NCBI GenBank assembly: GCA_018907035.1
Contig: JACCIC010000005.1
Location: 1-64,000, forward strand
Reading direction: 5' to 3'
DNA: 64,000 bases
DNA from: Sycobia sp. Sy_11
Lineage: Eukaryota; Arthropoda; Insecta; Hymenoptera; Epichrysomallidae
Shown: piece after piece, positions 8,968 to 22,110 of the stretch
Numbering within the stretch: the first letter of the stretch is position 1
How the letters are laid out: the number at the start of each line of letters is the position of its first letter
Position numbers and translations under genes: made by a program
The notes under the pieces: generated by a model
The model's input: only the letters and a program-made list of their open reading frames with translations
The model's database searches: none
What the model was told of the DNA's origin: nothing

Positions 8968-11307
8968 TTAAAAAGTAGGTGGATTTAAAATGAATAATCT
9001 TTCTTCTTCTTTTTTTATCCATTTTAACAGTTTACCTACTGCATTAATTGCATCTGTCTTTGTAACCAAAGGTTCAAAAGTTACATACAACTCAAATCCA
9101 GATGCGACCTGTAATATATTAACTGAATTAATAAAAAATATATATATTATATGCATTTATATATTTACCCATGCTAGCATAGTTTCCTTATCTAATTGTT
9201 GAAAAATAAGTTTCAATGGTCGACTTGGCGAATTCAATCTATGATGTAAACATTGATAACATCCCAGTAACCTGTAAATATAATTTATGGTAGAATAAAT
9301 TCGACATCCATAAAAATTTAATATTGAATGAATTATACCTTTGAATTTCTTCATCTGTTGAATAAGGTGGTTGAAAACCTGGACTCCAAAATTGTGCAGT
9401 ACTTTTACATTTATACAATACATGCCTAATTTCAGGCAAACCAATCTCAGCAGTTGTTATAGATGTTTTATTCATTGATTCATTGATTGCTTCTAAACAA
9501 TTTGTTCGTCGAAGTTTTCCACAATTTTCTAGATAGTTATTTCATTTCTAATTTAATATTTACTATATACTTGCAATAAAATAAAAATATTTTACCTGCT
9601 TAGCTTCTGATAATGTAAAAAACACATCCCTATCAACTGTCAACAATAATAAACAAGCTTGACAATCCTCTGCTAAATAAGAAACATGACAATGCATAAA
9701 CCATTTGAATCAAATTTTGGCAAACATATAGGTGTCCAACTTTCAGCAGTTTTAAACGATTCAGAACTATCTACTAAATTTTGTATCAAATGCAAATCAG
9801 CTGGATGTATAAAAAATTTTTTCATTCTAACTAAAGTTATTAATTGATTATTGGCTAACAATATTGCAAAAACTAAATTCTGGAAAAAGAAGTACTTTAT
9901 AATATTTACAATTTAAGTGAAATAATAATTATATAAAAATATTTCCTTACCCTAATTTTTCCACATGTTTGTACAATTGTCTGTGTTATTGCATCTCTCA
10001 TAGATGGTTGAAGAGGTAAACATTTCACAGCTCCCAAAAAAAATGCTGGTTCTCGATCCATGAAATTTAATAAATGGTCAATTAACCTTTCACTTCCTGT
10101 TAATAATCGTCTTAAATCAAAATTTCTTCTTTGTTCATATACTCTGGTTAATTGAGATTGTGTCAAAATAGACAATATCTGACTATATACATAACTGTGA
10201 ATTACAGTACATAACATTAATTATAAAAATTTATAAGTATAATTTTATAAATTTAGATTCCCTAGAATAAATTTCAGAATAAATTATTATACTTACGATA
10301 ATTGGAGCATTAGTTGAGGTACACTTTCAAGTGTCTTTGATATAGTTACTAAAATAAGTGGCCCTCTCACAACAAACACAAAATTTGTGTTTCCAGCATG
10401 AACAGATCTGATCATATCATTACCGTCTTGAACAAATGATACAAGAGCTTGCATAACTCCCATTACCGTAACTAGTTTGTCCTCGGAACTGTACCTTGAG
10501 TAAATAGGTTTACCAGCTTGGCTCAATACAAAAATATGTTTTCTTTGTGCTAACCATGTTTTACACTTTAGTGGATCGACATCTAAATAGTTTTGTTCAA
10601 ACTGCTGTGATAGATCATCCTACAATGATAAAAGTAATTAAAACTAAAAGTTTATTTCAAGTAATTAAAATTTTTTTCAACTTTTGAATTTTTAATATTA
10701 TTATATTGTTACGATCTAGACATTCCATTATAATTTATATAATAATCCTTCAAATCTAAACATTGAGACAGGATATAAGTATTAGGTGATTTTATTTTTA
10801 ATCTAATTATTTAGAATATCCAACTTTTTCATTTAATTAACATGCTCATATACTGTAAGAAGCATGCAAACTTTCAAAATTCTTTTTGATTACTTGTAAC
10901 TGAGATATAAAAAATGCAAACTAAGCAAGATTTGAAATTAAAATAAAAATAGTTTCAATACAAAAATATGTAGAAGTATTTTTTGAAAACAGAACAAAAA
11001 ATTTCTTATTACTAATCCTCTAGCAATCAAAAGTTCGCACCATCTCACTATCCTGTAAAGCAGATTTGTCGAAATTTTCGGAGGGTATTTTTGACAGCTT
11101 ATCTTGTTGAATATTGGAAATGTTGCTGGCGCTTTTATCATTTATCTGTTTGTCATTAACAATGCTGCTAATCTCTTGTTCGAACTCGTCTAAGCCATCG
11201 GTGGTTACGAGCATCGTTTCCGCCGAGGCTCCGGGTTCAATTCCGGACTCGACGATAGCGTCCTCCATCCTAACGGACGTCGACGCGTTAATACTGCTGC
11301 TCGCCAT
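8968..11307 (-). CDS. MON1: Vacuolar fusion protein MON1 (two apparent frameshifts)
   Basis: MON1 with CCZ1 forms the guanine exchange factor that loads Rab7 on late endosomes. Seven exons: 11041-11307, 10297-10619, 9951-10194, 9596-9879, 9339-9528, 9169-9271 and 8968-9108, about 517 residues. After an acidic, probably disordered N-terminus (1-89) come the longin-type regions with family signatures [67 protein letters not shown] and SRPLKLI, ending [14 protein letters not shown]. All introns are GT-AG and phases match only if one base is restored in exon 4 (A-run 9698-9700) and one in exon 5 (T-run 9515-9518). As given, the protein would stop soon after [10 protein letters not shown]. The first donor (ATG|GTGCGA) is weak. 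The gene converges on PRPF38A. Confidence 0.93.
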
Positions 11308-14300
11308 CGAGCAATTTCTCTTCCTGTATACCGGGCACTTCTGCTCCCGCCGCGAATCTTAAGCTCGACGGCTGTAAACTTCTCTTTTATCCCCGTTCAC
11401 GTTTTGTGTATATTAAACTTATTTGAAAGTACTCCGAATAATCCGAACAGGTCCGAATTACCCGCACTCGTCGTCATTACAATACGACTGAAGACACAGA
11501 TTATATTACATTTTAAATTGTTGTATCAGATGACAATCACGATTATCACAATCCTAATACAATACTGATAATAGTATTCATTTACGGTAAATTTTATGAT
11601 GATGATATATATATATCTTCTTAGAGGGCTCCACTGTAATTTATATATACATTTTGTAATCCTATTCCAATATTCCAAAGTTCTATCTATTTATATAATT
11701 TAAATAAGATAAATGCAGTACCTAAAATGATATATAAATTTATTAATAGCAAAAAAATATAGAAAATAGTTTCTATTTGTCAGATGTATAATATATTAAT
11801 ATATTAGAGCACAGTCTGCATCGGTTTAAGATAGGTTTAAGTACCTTCAGTTGCTGGTTAATCTGGTTTAACCAAGTTTAACTACCTAATCTAATTTCTG
11901 CTCTTCTGCCGTTCTGCGCGCTTCTGATTTTTGCCTTTATCACTAGACCAATCACACAAGAGATTTTCGGAAATTCGTACTGTATTTAGCACTTTTATTG
12001 GCTCTTAACAAGCGCGCAATTTGAAATCAAAGAAAACGACGTATAATAGTACATTGTGACACAAGGGAGCAAAATAAAAACTCGCTTCGCTCGGGCGGCA
12101 AACATACCCTTGTCGGAAAACGCCTTTGCTCCCATGTGTCATATACTAGTTTCCCATACGAGGCACCTTTTCGTTCTCCAAGAAATGCACAAAAAATTGA
12201 ATGGCAAAATTACAAAATCATATAATGTCAAATCCACCCCCCTCCATGTGGTAGTGGGGTTAGTCATGCCTAGATAGAGCAAGCAGGTATAATATCTAAA
12301 GGTCCAGATGATACTCACTCTGAAATAAGTTACCCTAACATAAAATGTAATAAGTTGGGTTTGAAAAAATATAATATTATCGGTTTTCTTTTAAGGTTCT
12401 TCCTGCAATTTATGTGAATTTCATAATATTAAATTTAATTATTTCCTGTTATTTGGAAATTGATAAAGTATGTTAAAAAGAGATGTAGATCGGGAGGTGG
12501 GGGTACAAAGGACGAAGCCTCCGTCGAGGGTTGGGGGGAGCAGAGCCCCCTCTTTCTAAAAATAAATAAGACTAATCAATTGAAGATTATAAGTTTGTTA
12601 ATAATTTATTCTTAAATTAAAATATTAAAAAATTTAATAACATAATAAATAATAATCCTCCCTAGGGTGGAAAAGTAGTATTTTGATCCCTCTAGACAGC
12701 TGCAGAAAATCGTATTTTGCGCCCGGAGTGCGGGAATAGTACATTTCTTACCGAGTATGGAAAGGCTTTATTTACGAAACGAGAGGTTTGCGGCCCGAGG
12801 CGAAGCCGAGGATTGTAACGAGGTTTGTAAAATAGCCTTTTCGTACTAGGTAAGGACTATATTTTTCTTCATGAAAACCGGAATTAATCGGTGAAGGTGC
12901 GATTTGTAGGTTAGAATGAGGAAAAATAACTTCACCACTGTAATTATTAGATACTACGGGTAAACATTATTGTTTCCATTAGGATTAGGTCATTTCACAG
13001 ACTTATATAAGTCTATGGATCATTCATTATCGACAAGCACATTATAGACTTTTGAAAATGCTTCTATATGAAAAATTAACGTTTAATTTAAAAAATATAA
13101 ACATTAATACATATAAAATCATGAATTACATTAATGCATATAACATCATATTCACATATTTAAAAATCCATTTAATTCCAGCAGATTCCAGCTGAAGTTA
13201 TAAAAAGATCACGTGATAAGACTTGGATATTTTAACTATCACGTTATTATTTAGAAATGAAATTAGAACAATATATCTACCAATAGTTGAAATATTTTAA
13301 TTTTTATTTATAGATTACATTGGTGGACGAAGCAGATGCATGTTTTATATTATAAATTTGTTCTTAAGAATTATTTTTATAGAAGCAATTCTTTCTGCAA
13401 TTTATCTGAACTTACATTGTAGGGTTTTACCAGGTTATACGCAATATTGGAATTTTATTAGAACTTTGTTTACCATATGCTCCTACAGGCAAAATCGAAA
13501 TTTATTTTCTTATATATTTAGTTCATATAGTATCGTTGAACATTATACGAGATAACAATAATTTATTACTATACTAATTATTATCTCTCTTGCGAGAAAG
13601 TGTTTAAATGGACTAGACAATTTGGTACTATATTAAAGTTTGGACGTCAATAATATTGATAAGATAAGATGTTCACAACAGTAAAATTAAAAATGAAAAA
13701 TTTATATTCTTGTCTCCATATTATAGAATAGAAATGTAGTTATAAACATTGCTTAATTACATTAATGTAATTATGGAATTTTCATCGTACATTATCTAGT
13801 TATTTATCTCTCTCACTCTCTATATACATAATAATCATATCAATTTACTTATTCTAATAATTAAAAATTAGCTTTCCACCGATCGAGTTTATACAATTTG
13901 AATTAACGTTTAATTATAGTTGAATATAATTTGAATTCTAACATTATTATAATATATTTCAATATACACAGCGATCCACAACTACTTGTACGTTGACTGT
14001 TTCAATAGTGTAATAAGGCTGTAATTAGAGTTTTGGTTAAAAAAATAGTGGGGTTTTTTATTTTTATCCGACTATATAATGATGACCTTGAATGGAATCC
14101 AGAACCATATTTTCAAAATTATTTTATGTTCCATGTAGTCTTTCCAAAGAAACCCTCTATTTTTTACCACGGATTCTGAAAGACGAAATAATTTATGTAA
14201 AAAACTTCAGAAATGTGTAATATTTTAATTACTGTACATTAAACTTAAATTAGTATATATGGAAGCTACGTAGTTAGAATAAACATAATGATCTACCAGC

Positions 14301-15085
14301 ATAATTGAAGTATAGGATACATTTGAGGAACATAACACTGACGTGCACGGAAATTAAGAAATTTAAGCATATTAAAAAGTTTAAAATATAAATTAAATCA
14401 CATAAATTATGTTTAATCATCAAAGATTTTCATGTTATTAACCTTTAGAGGACCGACATTTGGTAATTTTGATTTCTCTAAGAAAATGTGTTAAAAAGCT
14501 ATCTCATATCATAAATTGTGCATATGGAAAAAGTCGAAATAGGTCGAGCCAATATATTGGTCTTTCAGCCCGGGAGGATGAAGCATATATTAAATTTTCC
14601 CAATCCAAATAAATTTGATCTATTAACATGGTTTAAGTCAAAAGATCATTCAGCACCCAAAAAATAAAATGACTGATTCAAAATGGAGATTCAAAAAAAT
14701 TTTTAAATAAAGAAGAATATAAAAATAAACTACACAGTCTACGTCCACGCTGTTAAGTCTGCGTGAGCCTCAAGGTGAGATTATTAAAGAATTAACCTAG
14801 TGTTTTGAACGGTTTGTGAATTGATCTTCTACATACAATACCATATATAAGTAGCTATTCTGATATGTTAGTATTATAATCACTAAAATGAAACTATTGA
14901 TCGAAAATAAAGAATTGAAGATATCCATCGTACACATTCTCAACCTACATTTATATGACATTCTAGCGGATTCTAGGCATGTAGGTGTGGATGGATCGGC
15001 CAACTGCATTCTGTAGTCTTGAGCGAAATTGATTATTAAATTTAGATATCTCTCTCAACAATTATGCCTATTCTTGAATCCGTAT

Positions 15086-15088
<3 letters not shown>
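11308..15088. other. AT-rich intergenic DNA
   Basis: The first ~200 bp form the MON1 5' flank. At 12065-12140 and 12715-12850 there are two GC-rich patches sharing an inverted CTTCGC-CTCGGGC-GCAAAC word set. At 12480-12560 there is a short GGGG-rich patch. At 14438-14457 a TTAA is followed by CCTTTAGAGGACCGAC, which resembles a piggyBac-type terminus without a visible partner. No coding exon is supported. Confidence 0.45.

Positions 15089-15148
<60 letters not shown>
15089..15148. repeat. (AT)n microsatellite
   Basis: This is a perfect AT tract of about 60 bp. Confidence 0.97.
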
Positions 15149-15150
<2 letters not shown>

Positions 15151-16813
15151 CTTTGGAACGATATTTCACCTGTTTTCACATTAGAAGAAATGAAGTTCAA
15201 TTGCAATGTGTCTCTTCATTTCTGATTGCACTAACTATTTCTGAGCTCCGTAAAAAACTGTTAAAAACAAGGTATATTTTACTAATTGTTACACATCAAC
15301 AATGAATCTTAATGCATTCCGCTTTTACTAGGTAGATTTTCTGATGGAGATGCAAGGTAGAAATGATGGTGCTAACGCCTTTCAGCGCTAGAAGCGTTAT
15401 GCTTAGTTGCTAATGCAGGGATATTTAATTGTTGTATAAATCTTCGATACCGTTGTGGAAAAGAGTGGAGATTACCAGGGGGACTCATCCCAGCACGTTT
15501 ACGTATTAAAATCATTGAAATAGTATACTTTTCACTTAATTGGTATAAAACAACAGTAGATATCCCGTTCATAATGAATCACAGGATCTACTAAGCGCTG
15601 GTAAAAAGTAGCACGGCCGCACAATACTCAAAAAAAGAAGAAGTCTGATAGTATTTTTACATATACGTGCTCTTTGTCGTTACAATTAATATGATTTGCT
15701 TTTGATCAGCTTTCTCGAGAGTCGTGCTACTGTTATCTTGCAAACCTTGCTGTTTTTCTGAAGTCGTTTATTAAGTTCGCTAATATTCTTCAGCGCTCGT
15801 AAGTTATGCTGATGTTCCTACGGGATCTCGATATATTGACAAATAATTCACAATGGCATCATCGTCGTACACAAAATCAAACGGAAATCTATTTCAATAT
15901 TTCGAAATTGCAGACGCTAGTCGTTCAGTTTTGATTTATATAAATTAGAAATAGCTCAAATTTGTTTCTCTCCTTTCATTTTTTAAATAATGTTTGAGTC
16001 GAGCGCATTCTTATAGCGTGCATTCTGTTGATTTATGAAAGTTATTATATAGTTTTTGGCAAGATCCTCACACTGATTGTATGTAATTCAACTTTTCATC
16101 TTATGCAAACTGATTCGAGACAATAGAATTGGTATTTATGTTGTCAACATCAAGTTTTCGCTATTTTATACCTGAAGAAAGGGAATATCAAACATTATTG
16201 AATGGGAAATATTATTCTATGAGAGAAGAATTCATTTGAATTTTGAGAATTATGCTTTTATTGAAATGAACCAAGTAATTAAAAAATCTTTAATAAATAT
16301 GATAATAAAATAATTCTAAATTCTGCCAATTTTTTTTCGATAAAGATTCTTTAATTACTTGGTAAAATAATTAATAGCAAGTAATTAAAAGGAAAAAAAG
16401 CACACTTAGATATTGGCAAATGAATTTTAATAATTTCAACAGTTGTTTCAGTTACTATACCATTTTTCAAGATCAATTATTTTATTATACAATAACTTTA
16501 AAAATACTTGCTCATCAGTAGAACAGCCACTATAAGATAATACTCTTAATTAATTACTCTGTTTGATGAAAATATGCGGAATTCTGTCAGACAGATTCCT
16601 GCGAACGATTCCAATATGCATCGTATAATACGCATTATTGTCGGAACTGGGGTGGACTGAAAATTGAATCTCACAAATCTTTGCTAATTAAGACAAGCCG
16701 CTGTAAAACTTTATAACACGTGTTTTTGTTTACGAACGGGCATCGTAAACCTAACGCAGCTGAATAATTCCTCGATATTAAAGCACTAGAGCACATATAA
16801 ATATAGATCGGCG

Positions 16814-16817
<4 letters not shown>
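15149..16817. other. AT-rich intergenic DNA, nothing recognised
   Basis: Open frames such as 15372-15572 (-) have no domain features and no splice context I could extend. I see no repeats of note. Confidence 0.45.
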
Positions 16818-16880
<63 letters not shown>

Positions 16881-16890
16881 AAAAAAAAAA
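16818..16890. repeat. Compound (TA)n-(CA)n-(A)n microsatellite
   Basis: A TA tract passes into CA repeats at about 16865 and then a run of A. The reading frames across it are not genes. Confidence 0.97.
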
Positions 16891-16926
16891 TACATGCCAG
16901 GGCTGTCAAATATATCCGCAAACCCA

Positions 16927-16929
<3 letters not shown>

Positions 16930-16984
<55 letters not shown>
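16930..16984. repeat. (TA)n microsatellite
   Basis: This is a second TA tract, only 40 bp after the previous compound array. Confidence 0.97.
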
Positions 16985-16986
<2 letters not shown>

Positions 16987-17579
16987 AACGTCTGGAGATC
17001 GTGACGACCGATGGTGTAAAATAAGCGTCGTCGCGCAGCCCGGGAAAGAGAAGGAGAGAGAAAGAGGGAGCGTAGGAATATCACGCGCGTATATACGGGG
17101 GAGGCTGTAGTTTAGCCGCCTCAGTCTGTCTTGTAAAAATATCAGTCTTATTCCGCGAGCTCTAGCGTTTGCACACAATAATCTATATAAATATATATGT
17201 ATATGTAATTTGCGAGAGCGATCACGCAACCGGGGCAAAAGCGAGGCGCTCCTCAAATTTTTCGCGCGTCGAGCTTCTTTAGATATTTTATACATATATT
17301 AAACTGTAATATAAGAACGAGTTATAATTCCAGTTATATTGTGGTGTTGTTAGCGATGTGGTTCTAGACAAGTTTATCCAGATCTATTTCGTAAGTGAAG
17401 AGATATAAAGGAGTTCAGTTTCAACCCCCCGTCGTCGAGAGAAATCGGTTAGCAATACGATTTGAAAAAAAGTGTTTTTCGAATTAAACTCCGCTCGCTG
17501 TCGAAATCGTCTCTTATGCTGGAAATTTGATCGACCCTATATTATTTATATACACGTTTCATCTTCGGGGGATCTGTGC

Positions 17580-17582
<3 letters not shown>
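16985..17582. other. GC-enriched patch between TA tracts, promoter- or 5'UTR-like
   Basis: CpG-bearing sequence (CGCGCG and CGTCG words) is interrupted by TTCAGTTTC at about 17413, which fits an arthropod TCAGT initiator, and by a CGTAAGT donor-like site at about 17390. The long frame at 16984-17295 (-) is low-complexity and basic, and I do not accept it as a gene. A transcription start region is possible but unproven. Confidence 0.3.

Positions 17583-17627
<45 letters not shown>
17583..17627. repeat. (TA)n microsatellite
   Basis: This is a perfect TA tract. Confidence 0.97.
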
Positions 17628-17631
<4 letters not shown>

Positions 17632-18303
17632 CAAGTTTGAGAACTATACCAAGTGCATTATGTGCAATAGATAATACAGTCTATAATAGGAGACAAAAGC
17701 GTTTAGCTGCCTTTTCAGAAAGCGATACGTCCAGAAAGGTCAAGGTTTCTTAAAAATATTTTCATCCAAATACGACTTTTGAAGCCTGAAATTCCGAGAA
17801 AAACGGTATAGATAAATTATTATTAACAATTTAATTATTTGAAGATGATTAAAGCATTCATTAGAATAAAACGTTTCTCTAAAAATAAGCTTGATTTCAT
17901 AAAATAAAAAATATTACTTAGGACTCGAGATAATTCAAATTTAATGAGCATAATAAGTTACAAAATTATACTTTCAGAGCTCCGTCATTCCCTTGTAACT
18001 TTTATTTGTAAATTGATAAGATCTCATTTTGAAGCTTAAATATTTCTCATCAGACATATGTATTAACACTATACTTAAAATAGATTGTTTAAAAAAAGTT
18101 TTATACAACTTTCCCAATCGTCCAAAGGAAGTAGTAAAAAACTTACTTTTGATTTGTACTTACATAAAGGAAGTAGTAAAAAATTTAGTTTAAAAGGAAA
18201 TTGATTTCGTTTCCCGTCTTTTTCGTGTATAATAAAAGTAAAGCATCATTTTTTATTTGAGAGGAAAATTAATTGAAAACATTTAACTGCATGGTGCACC
18301 CAA

Positions 18304-18441
18304 TCTTTGCGTGCATCTTATTTATATAGTTCGTAACTGCAGTGTTTCTCGTGTATGTTTTCTTTACAAACGACACGAAGTCACTAAGGTTTTCTAATAC
18401 ATTTCGAATTTCTGTGCATGAATTGTCAGGGCGAAGTGCTA
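18304..18441 (-). CDS. Orphan exon-like open stretch
   Basis: On the minus strand a CATTTTATAG acceptor-like site is followed by about 46 open codons of ordinary composition, including LRPDNSCTEIRNVLENLSD and VKKTYTRNTAVTNYINK. A plausible donor is GGGTGCACC near 18305. No family is recognised. Other minus-strand exon-like stretches lie at 19200-19275 and 20905-21030, so they might belong to one gene with long introns. Confidence 0.2.
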
Positions 18442-18460
18442 TAAAATGAAAAAAGTACAT

Positions 18461-21195
18461 TTAAAGAATTAAATATAAATAGCAAGTTACATTTCAACTG
18501 AGATCTTTCAAGCTTAAGCATTTGGGATAAACCGACAGTTTCAAGGTATAGAGTGAGCGAAGAGCGTAATTTTCCAGCTTGAATTCTAATATATATTTTT
18601 GAATTTTGAAAAAATCAACTGATTTCTAGATCAAAAATTCCATCTAGAATTTTTAATTTTAATGGTATTAAATATTTTATTTTTCGTGTCACTTTTACAT
18701 ATTAAAAACACTTTAAGAATTATTATTTTTTTAAGTAAACGTTTAAATTGACACAGGTCGATATTTTATAGATATAATTTCTACACATATAATTCATTAT
18801 GAATTTTTCAACTTATTCAAGACTTTTTTTCTTAAATCAAATATAATAAATGGTTGCGTACCCACGGAAAACATTCAATATTATAATATAAATAATTTCA
18901 ATTTTTTTTTTAAATATTTTGTTGATGAATATATTTCCAATGGGTAATTTGGAATTTTCATTTGGTTTTTCAACTGAATGTAAATTTAACTGCCTTTCTT
19001 TTCAATTGATAAGAGCATGACGATGATGTTTGCTTTATTCATGAATTCCGAAACAAATTCCATAAGTCGAAAATCTTTTATAATTTATAACAATGATCAT
19101 TTTCTTTTTCGTCAAAACTTATTTAGAACTTTATTCGGATACTACAGCATGATTGTTTTTATGGCCTATGACATCTTTATATTGTATGTACCTGTAGCCG
19201 GTTTTCGTAACGACGAGCAGGAGTTTGTCCAGGGTACCGTGGTTTTGAGAAGCCCCGCACATTCGAAAACTTTCTACTTATAAACATAAGGCATAATTCA
19301 TATATTGAATAGAATTTTTTTTTCTCCAAAATGTTCTATCCATTTTCAATTAAAGAACAAAATATTCTCTAACCCAAAATAAATACCTTTAAACTATCTC
19401 GCTCAAATCCAACATTGTTGTTAAGAATTAGCCTATATGGGATTTCGCTTTCATTTGCTTCAACAAACAAGGCACACAGTTTTCTGAAAATTTTTCGACG
19501 CTGAATCTAAATTTGGCCTGAGAATTGTTATAGGAGTCAGAATTTTGCTATAGCTTAATTCAACTTTACACAAGCACAGGTATAGCAAATCGAAGGAAAA
19601 AAATATTGCATGAATAATCTCAAAGAAATTTGAAAAGGTGAGGCTTTTATTTAAAGAATGCACTCGTACAATGTATTAAAAGTTTAAGATTGAACTACTT
19701 TCCCCTCTGCAGTCTTCTTTTACTTTACTTTATATAGTATATTGATACTTATATACTTTATACTATACACTTTTACTTTTAAACTATAGTTTTATGTCAT
19801 TCGGTCAATGGCAAGGTCCATTTTTTATTTTCATGGCTAAACTTTTAACATCCCCTTCCAACATCCACGCATTGTAGAAAAATAAATCTTTGAGAATAAT
19901 CAACGTTCGCTGTAACTTTAATGCTTCAAATTTTAGATAAGAATTAAAAGAGTGCTCTTGTCAAAAATAGTTTCTGATATATTGTAAGAAATTCAAAAGT
20001 GTCAAAAAAGAAGTATTTTTTCGACTAATAAATTTTTCAAAAGATTTACATTAAAAAAAAATTGGAGCACTGAGTCAATTCCAAGATATAGCCTAAAGAT
20101 ACGAAAACTGCATCTTTTGTCAAGTATCAGCTAAAAACTAACATATCCAATTATTAATATCAAAACTAATATCAAAGCCATAAATTGTAAATGATGTTCA
20201 TCAAAATTTTATTTTAATGTAATTGGAAAAGTGTGCTTAGTCACTAGACGCATTTTTCTTCTTTAAGTAAATTCTTCAACGTATGCTTTTGTTATACAGA
20301 AAGTGTGCATTTTGCAAAAAATGGTATTAAACCTAACAATTTATTTTCATTTCTTACAAGCATTATAATTTAATAAAAAAGATTTAGATACTAAAAAGCA
20401 TTGATTTCTACTTTCTTAATATTTTCATTAAGTTAAGAAATTAAGTTCATAGATAGAATTCTTTTTGATTTCATTTTTTAATTATCAGGTAGTGAAGATT
20501 CGTTTACTCCTTCAGTTACTGTATAAAACTCTTATAAAACTCTTATAAAATTCCTTTTGAAAAAAAAAAACTGAACTAGAAGAGAATTCTTTAGAAATTA
20601 TTATATTATAAACTTACTGGTGCTTTTGGTGTGTATAGTGCCGTTAGAATATAATTTATCTTCGTCTTAGCTATAGTTATTACTTTTTTTGGAACTAGTC
20701 ATGAAAGTATTTTTTTGAAATAATTCGATACTTAGCGTTTAAGATTTAACGTTTCTTTAACTTATTTAACTTCATTATTATTTGCGGTCCTATTTAATGT
20801 CTGCCCCAAAAGGCCTATCTCTTATGGTCCTTCAAAATTTTTATTGATAGTTGTAGTATCAATGAAATTTATTTATTTAACAAAATTTAATTTCTGCTAT
20901 ATCGGCACGGTCCTTCGCTGTCTTCTCATCTCGGGTCTTCCGCCGATACCCCAATACCGGATCCGACGCGTGTGCCTCGATATCCAGATTGCAGCCATAT
21001 GTGGACGACCTTTTCTTGGAACAATTACATGGTTAATAACCATATTCATATGTACACATCAAAAATCATCCTAAAAATTTGCGTTCAAAGAAGGCCTATA
21101 TGAAATATGTACATTATATTTATAGAAAACATTGGTGGGTCGTGTCTATGAATTTTGAAAAGCCACATAGTTAAGCCCTTTGGATTCTTGAACTG

Positions 21196-21198
<3 letters not shown>
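18461..21198. other. AT-rich DNA with two short GC-rich exon-like patches
   Basis: Two stretches stand out by base composition: 19196-19265, and 20905-21030, whose minus strand is open for about 45 codons starting CSKKRSSTYGCNLDIEA. Neither can be joined into a convincing gene. The rest is AT-rich and featureless. Confidence 0.3.

Positions 21199-21256
<58 letters not shown>
21199..21256. repeat. (TA)n microsatellite
   Basis: This is a perfect TA tract. Confidence 0.97.
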
Positions 21257-21258
<2 letters not shown>

Positions 21259-21410
21259 TAGGTGGATAGACACATGCGAGTAAAGCATCGCCGTCGCATA
21301 AGGGAGGGATTGATATAGTGATACCAGCGGGAATGAGGAGGATGCGGGAGGATGCAGGCCGCAAACTAATGTATAGCGGCTGTATTGATATACACGGCTA
21401 ATCCGCTATT

Positions 21411-21412
<2 letters not shown>

Positions 21413-21457
<45 letters not shown>
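21413..21457. repeat. (TA)n microsatellite
   Basis: This TA tract lies immediately before a GC-rich block. Confidence 0.97.
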
Positions 21458-21459
<2 letters not shown>

Positions 21460-22110
21460 TTGTTTATGCACAGGCCGAGCGAGCTTGCGCGCGCGTCAAT
21501 GGCATATAAATAGCGCGGCGGAGGAGGAGGAGGCGTACACCGGGGAGGAGAGAGAGAGAGTTAATGGACAAGCGCGAGAGGGTTGTTATCCCGTCGGATC
21601 GCGTGCCGTATGGGCGCGCGCATTTATTTCTATTCCGACGCGGCATATTGTATATAAATAGATTATTCTTAACAAAGGACGCGCCCGCGCTGTCTCGCTT
21701 TCTCTCGTCTCCAGACGCGCGATGCGGCGACGCGGCGGGAAGCTCCGGACCGCGGCGGTAAAAGTAGAATATTAGGCTATTCCTCGGGGGGGGGGAGGGG
21801 TGACGAACGGCCGATCCCCTCCCCCCCTCACGTTGAATTTTTTGTAATTTTTTTGTTTCTGTTATTTATTTATTTATTTTTGGAAATTCGATATCTCTTT
21901 GGTTGCACATAACATCGCGGCAAGGGGGGGGGGGGCGCACGCGCGTCGCGCTCGCGCCCGTTCGCGCGTGGGTGCAGCAGAATTTTGCCGAGAAATATAT
22001 AGAATCTCGTCGCCGCTGCGAATTAAATTGTGCATTGTGTTATCGGTATGGGCCTCGCGCCAACGTTTCTATGTCAAGTTTTATATATTCTGCCTCCGCG
22101 TGGCGAAACT
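21458..22110. other. GC-rich CpG-dense block
   Basis: The sequence abruptly becomes GC- and CpG-rich, with GCGCGC words, a GGAGGAGGAGGAGG purine run, G-runs at about 21787 and 21925 and a C-run at about 21820. It then returns to AT-rich DNA. It looks like a promoter/CpG-island-type or nucleosome-positioning segment. The overlapping frames on both strands are composition-driven and not supported as genes. Confidence 0.35.

Noticed and set aside
16671..17295. Tyr/Ile-rich and Arg-rich minus-strand frames
   Set aside because: They arise from TA/CA repeats and a CpG-rich patch, with no recognisable protein features.
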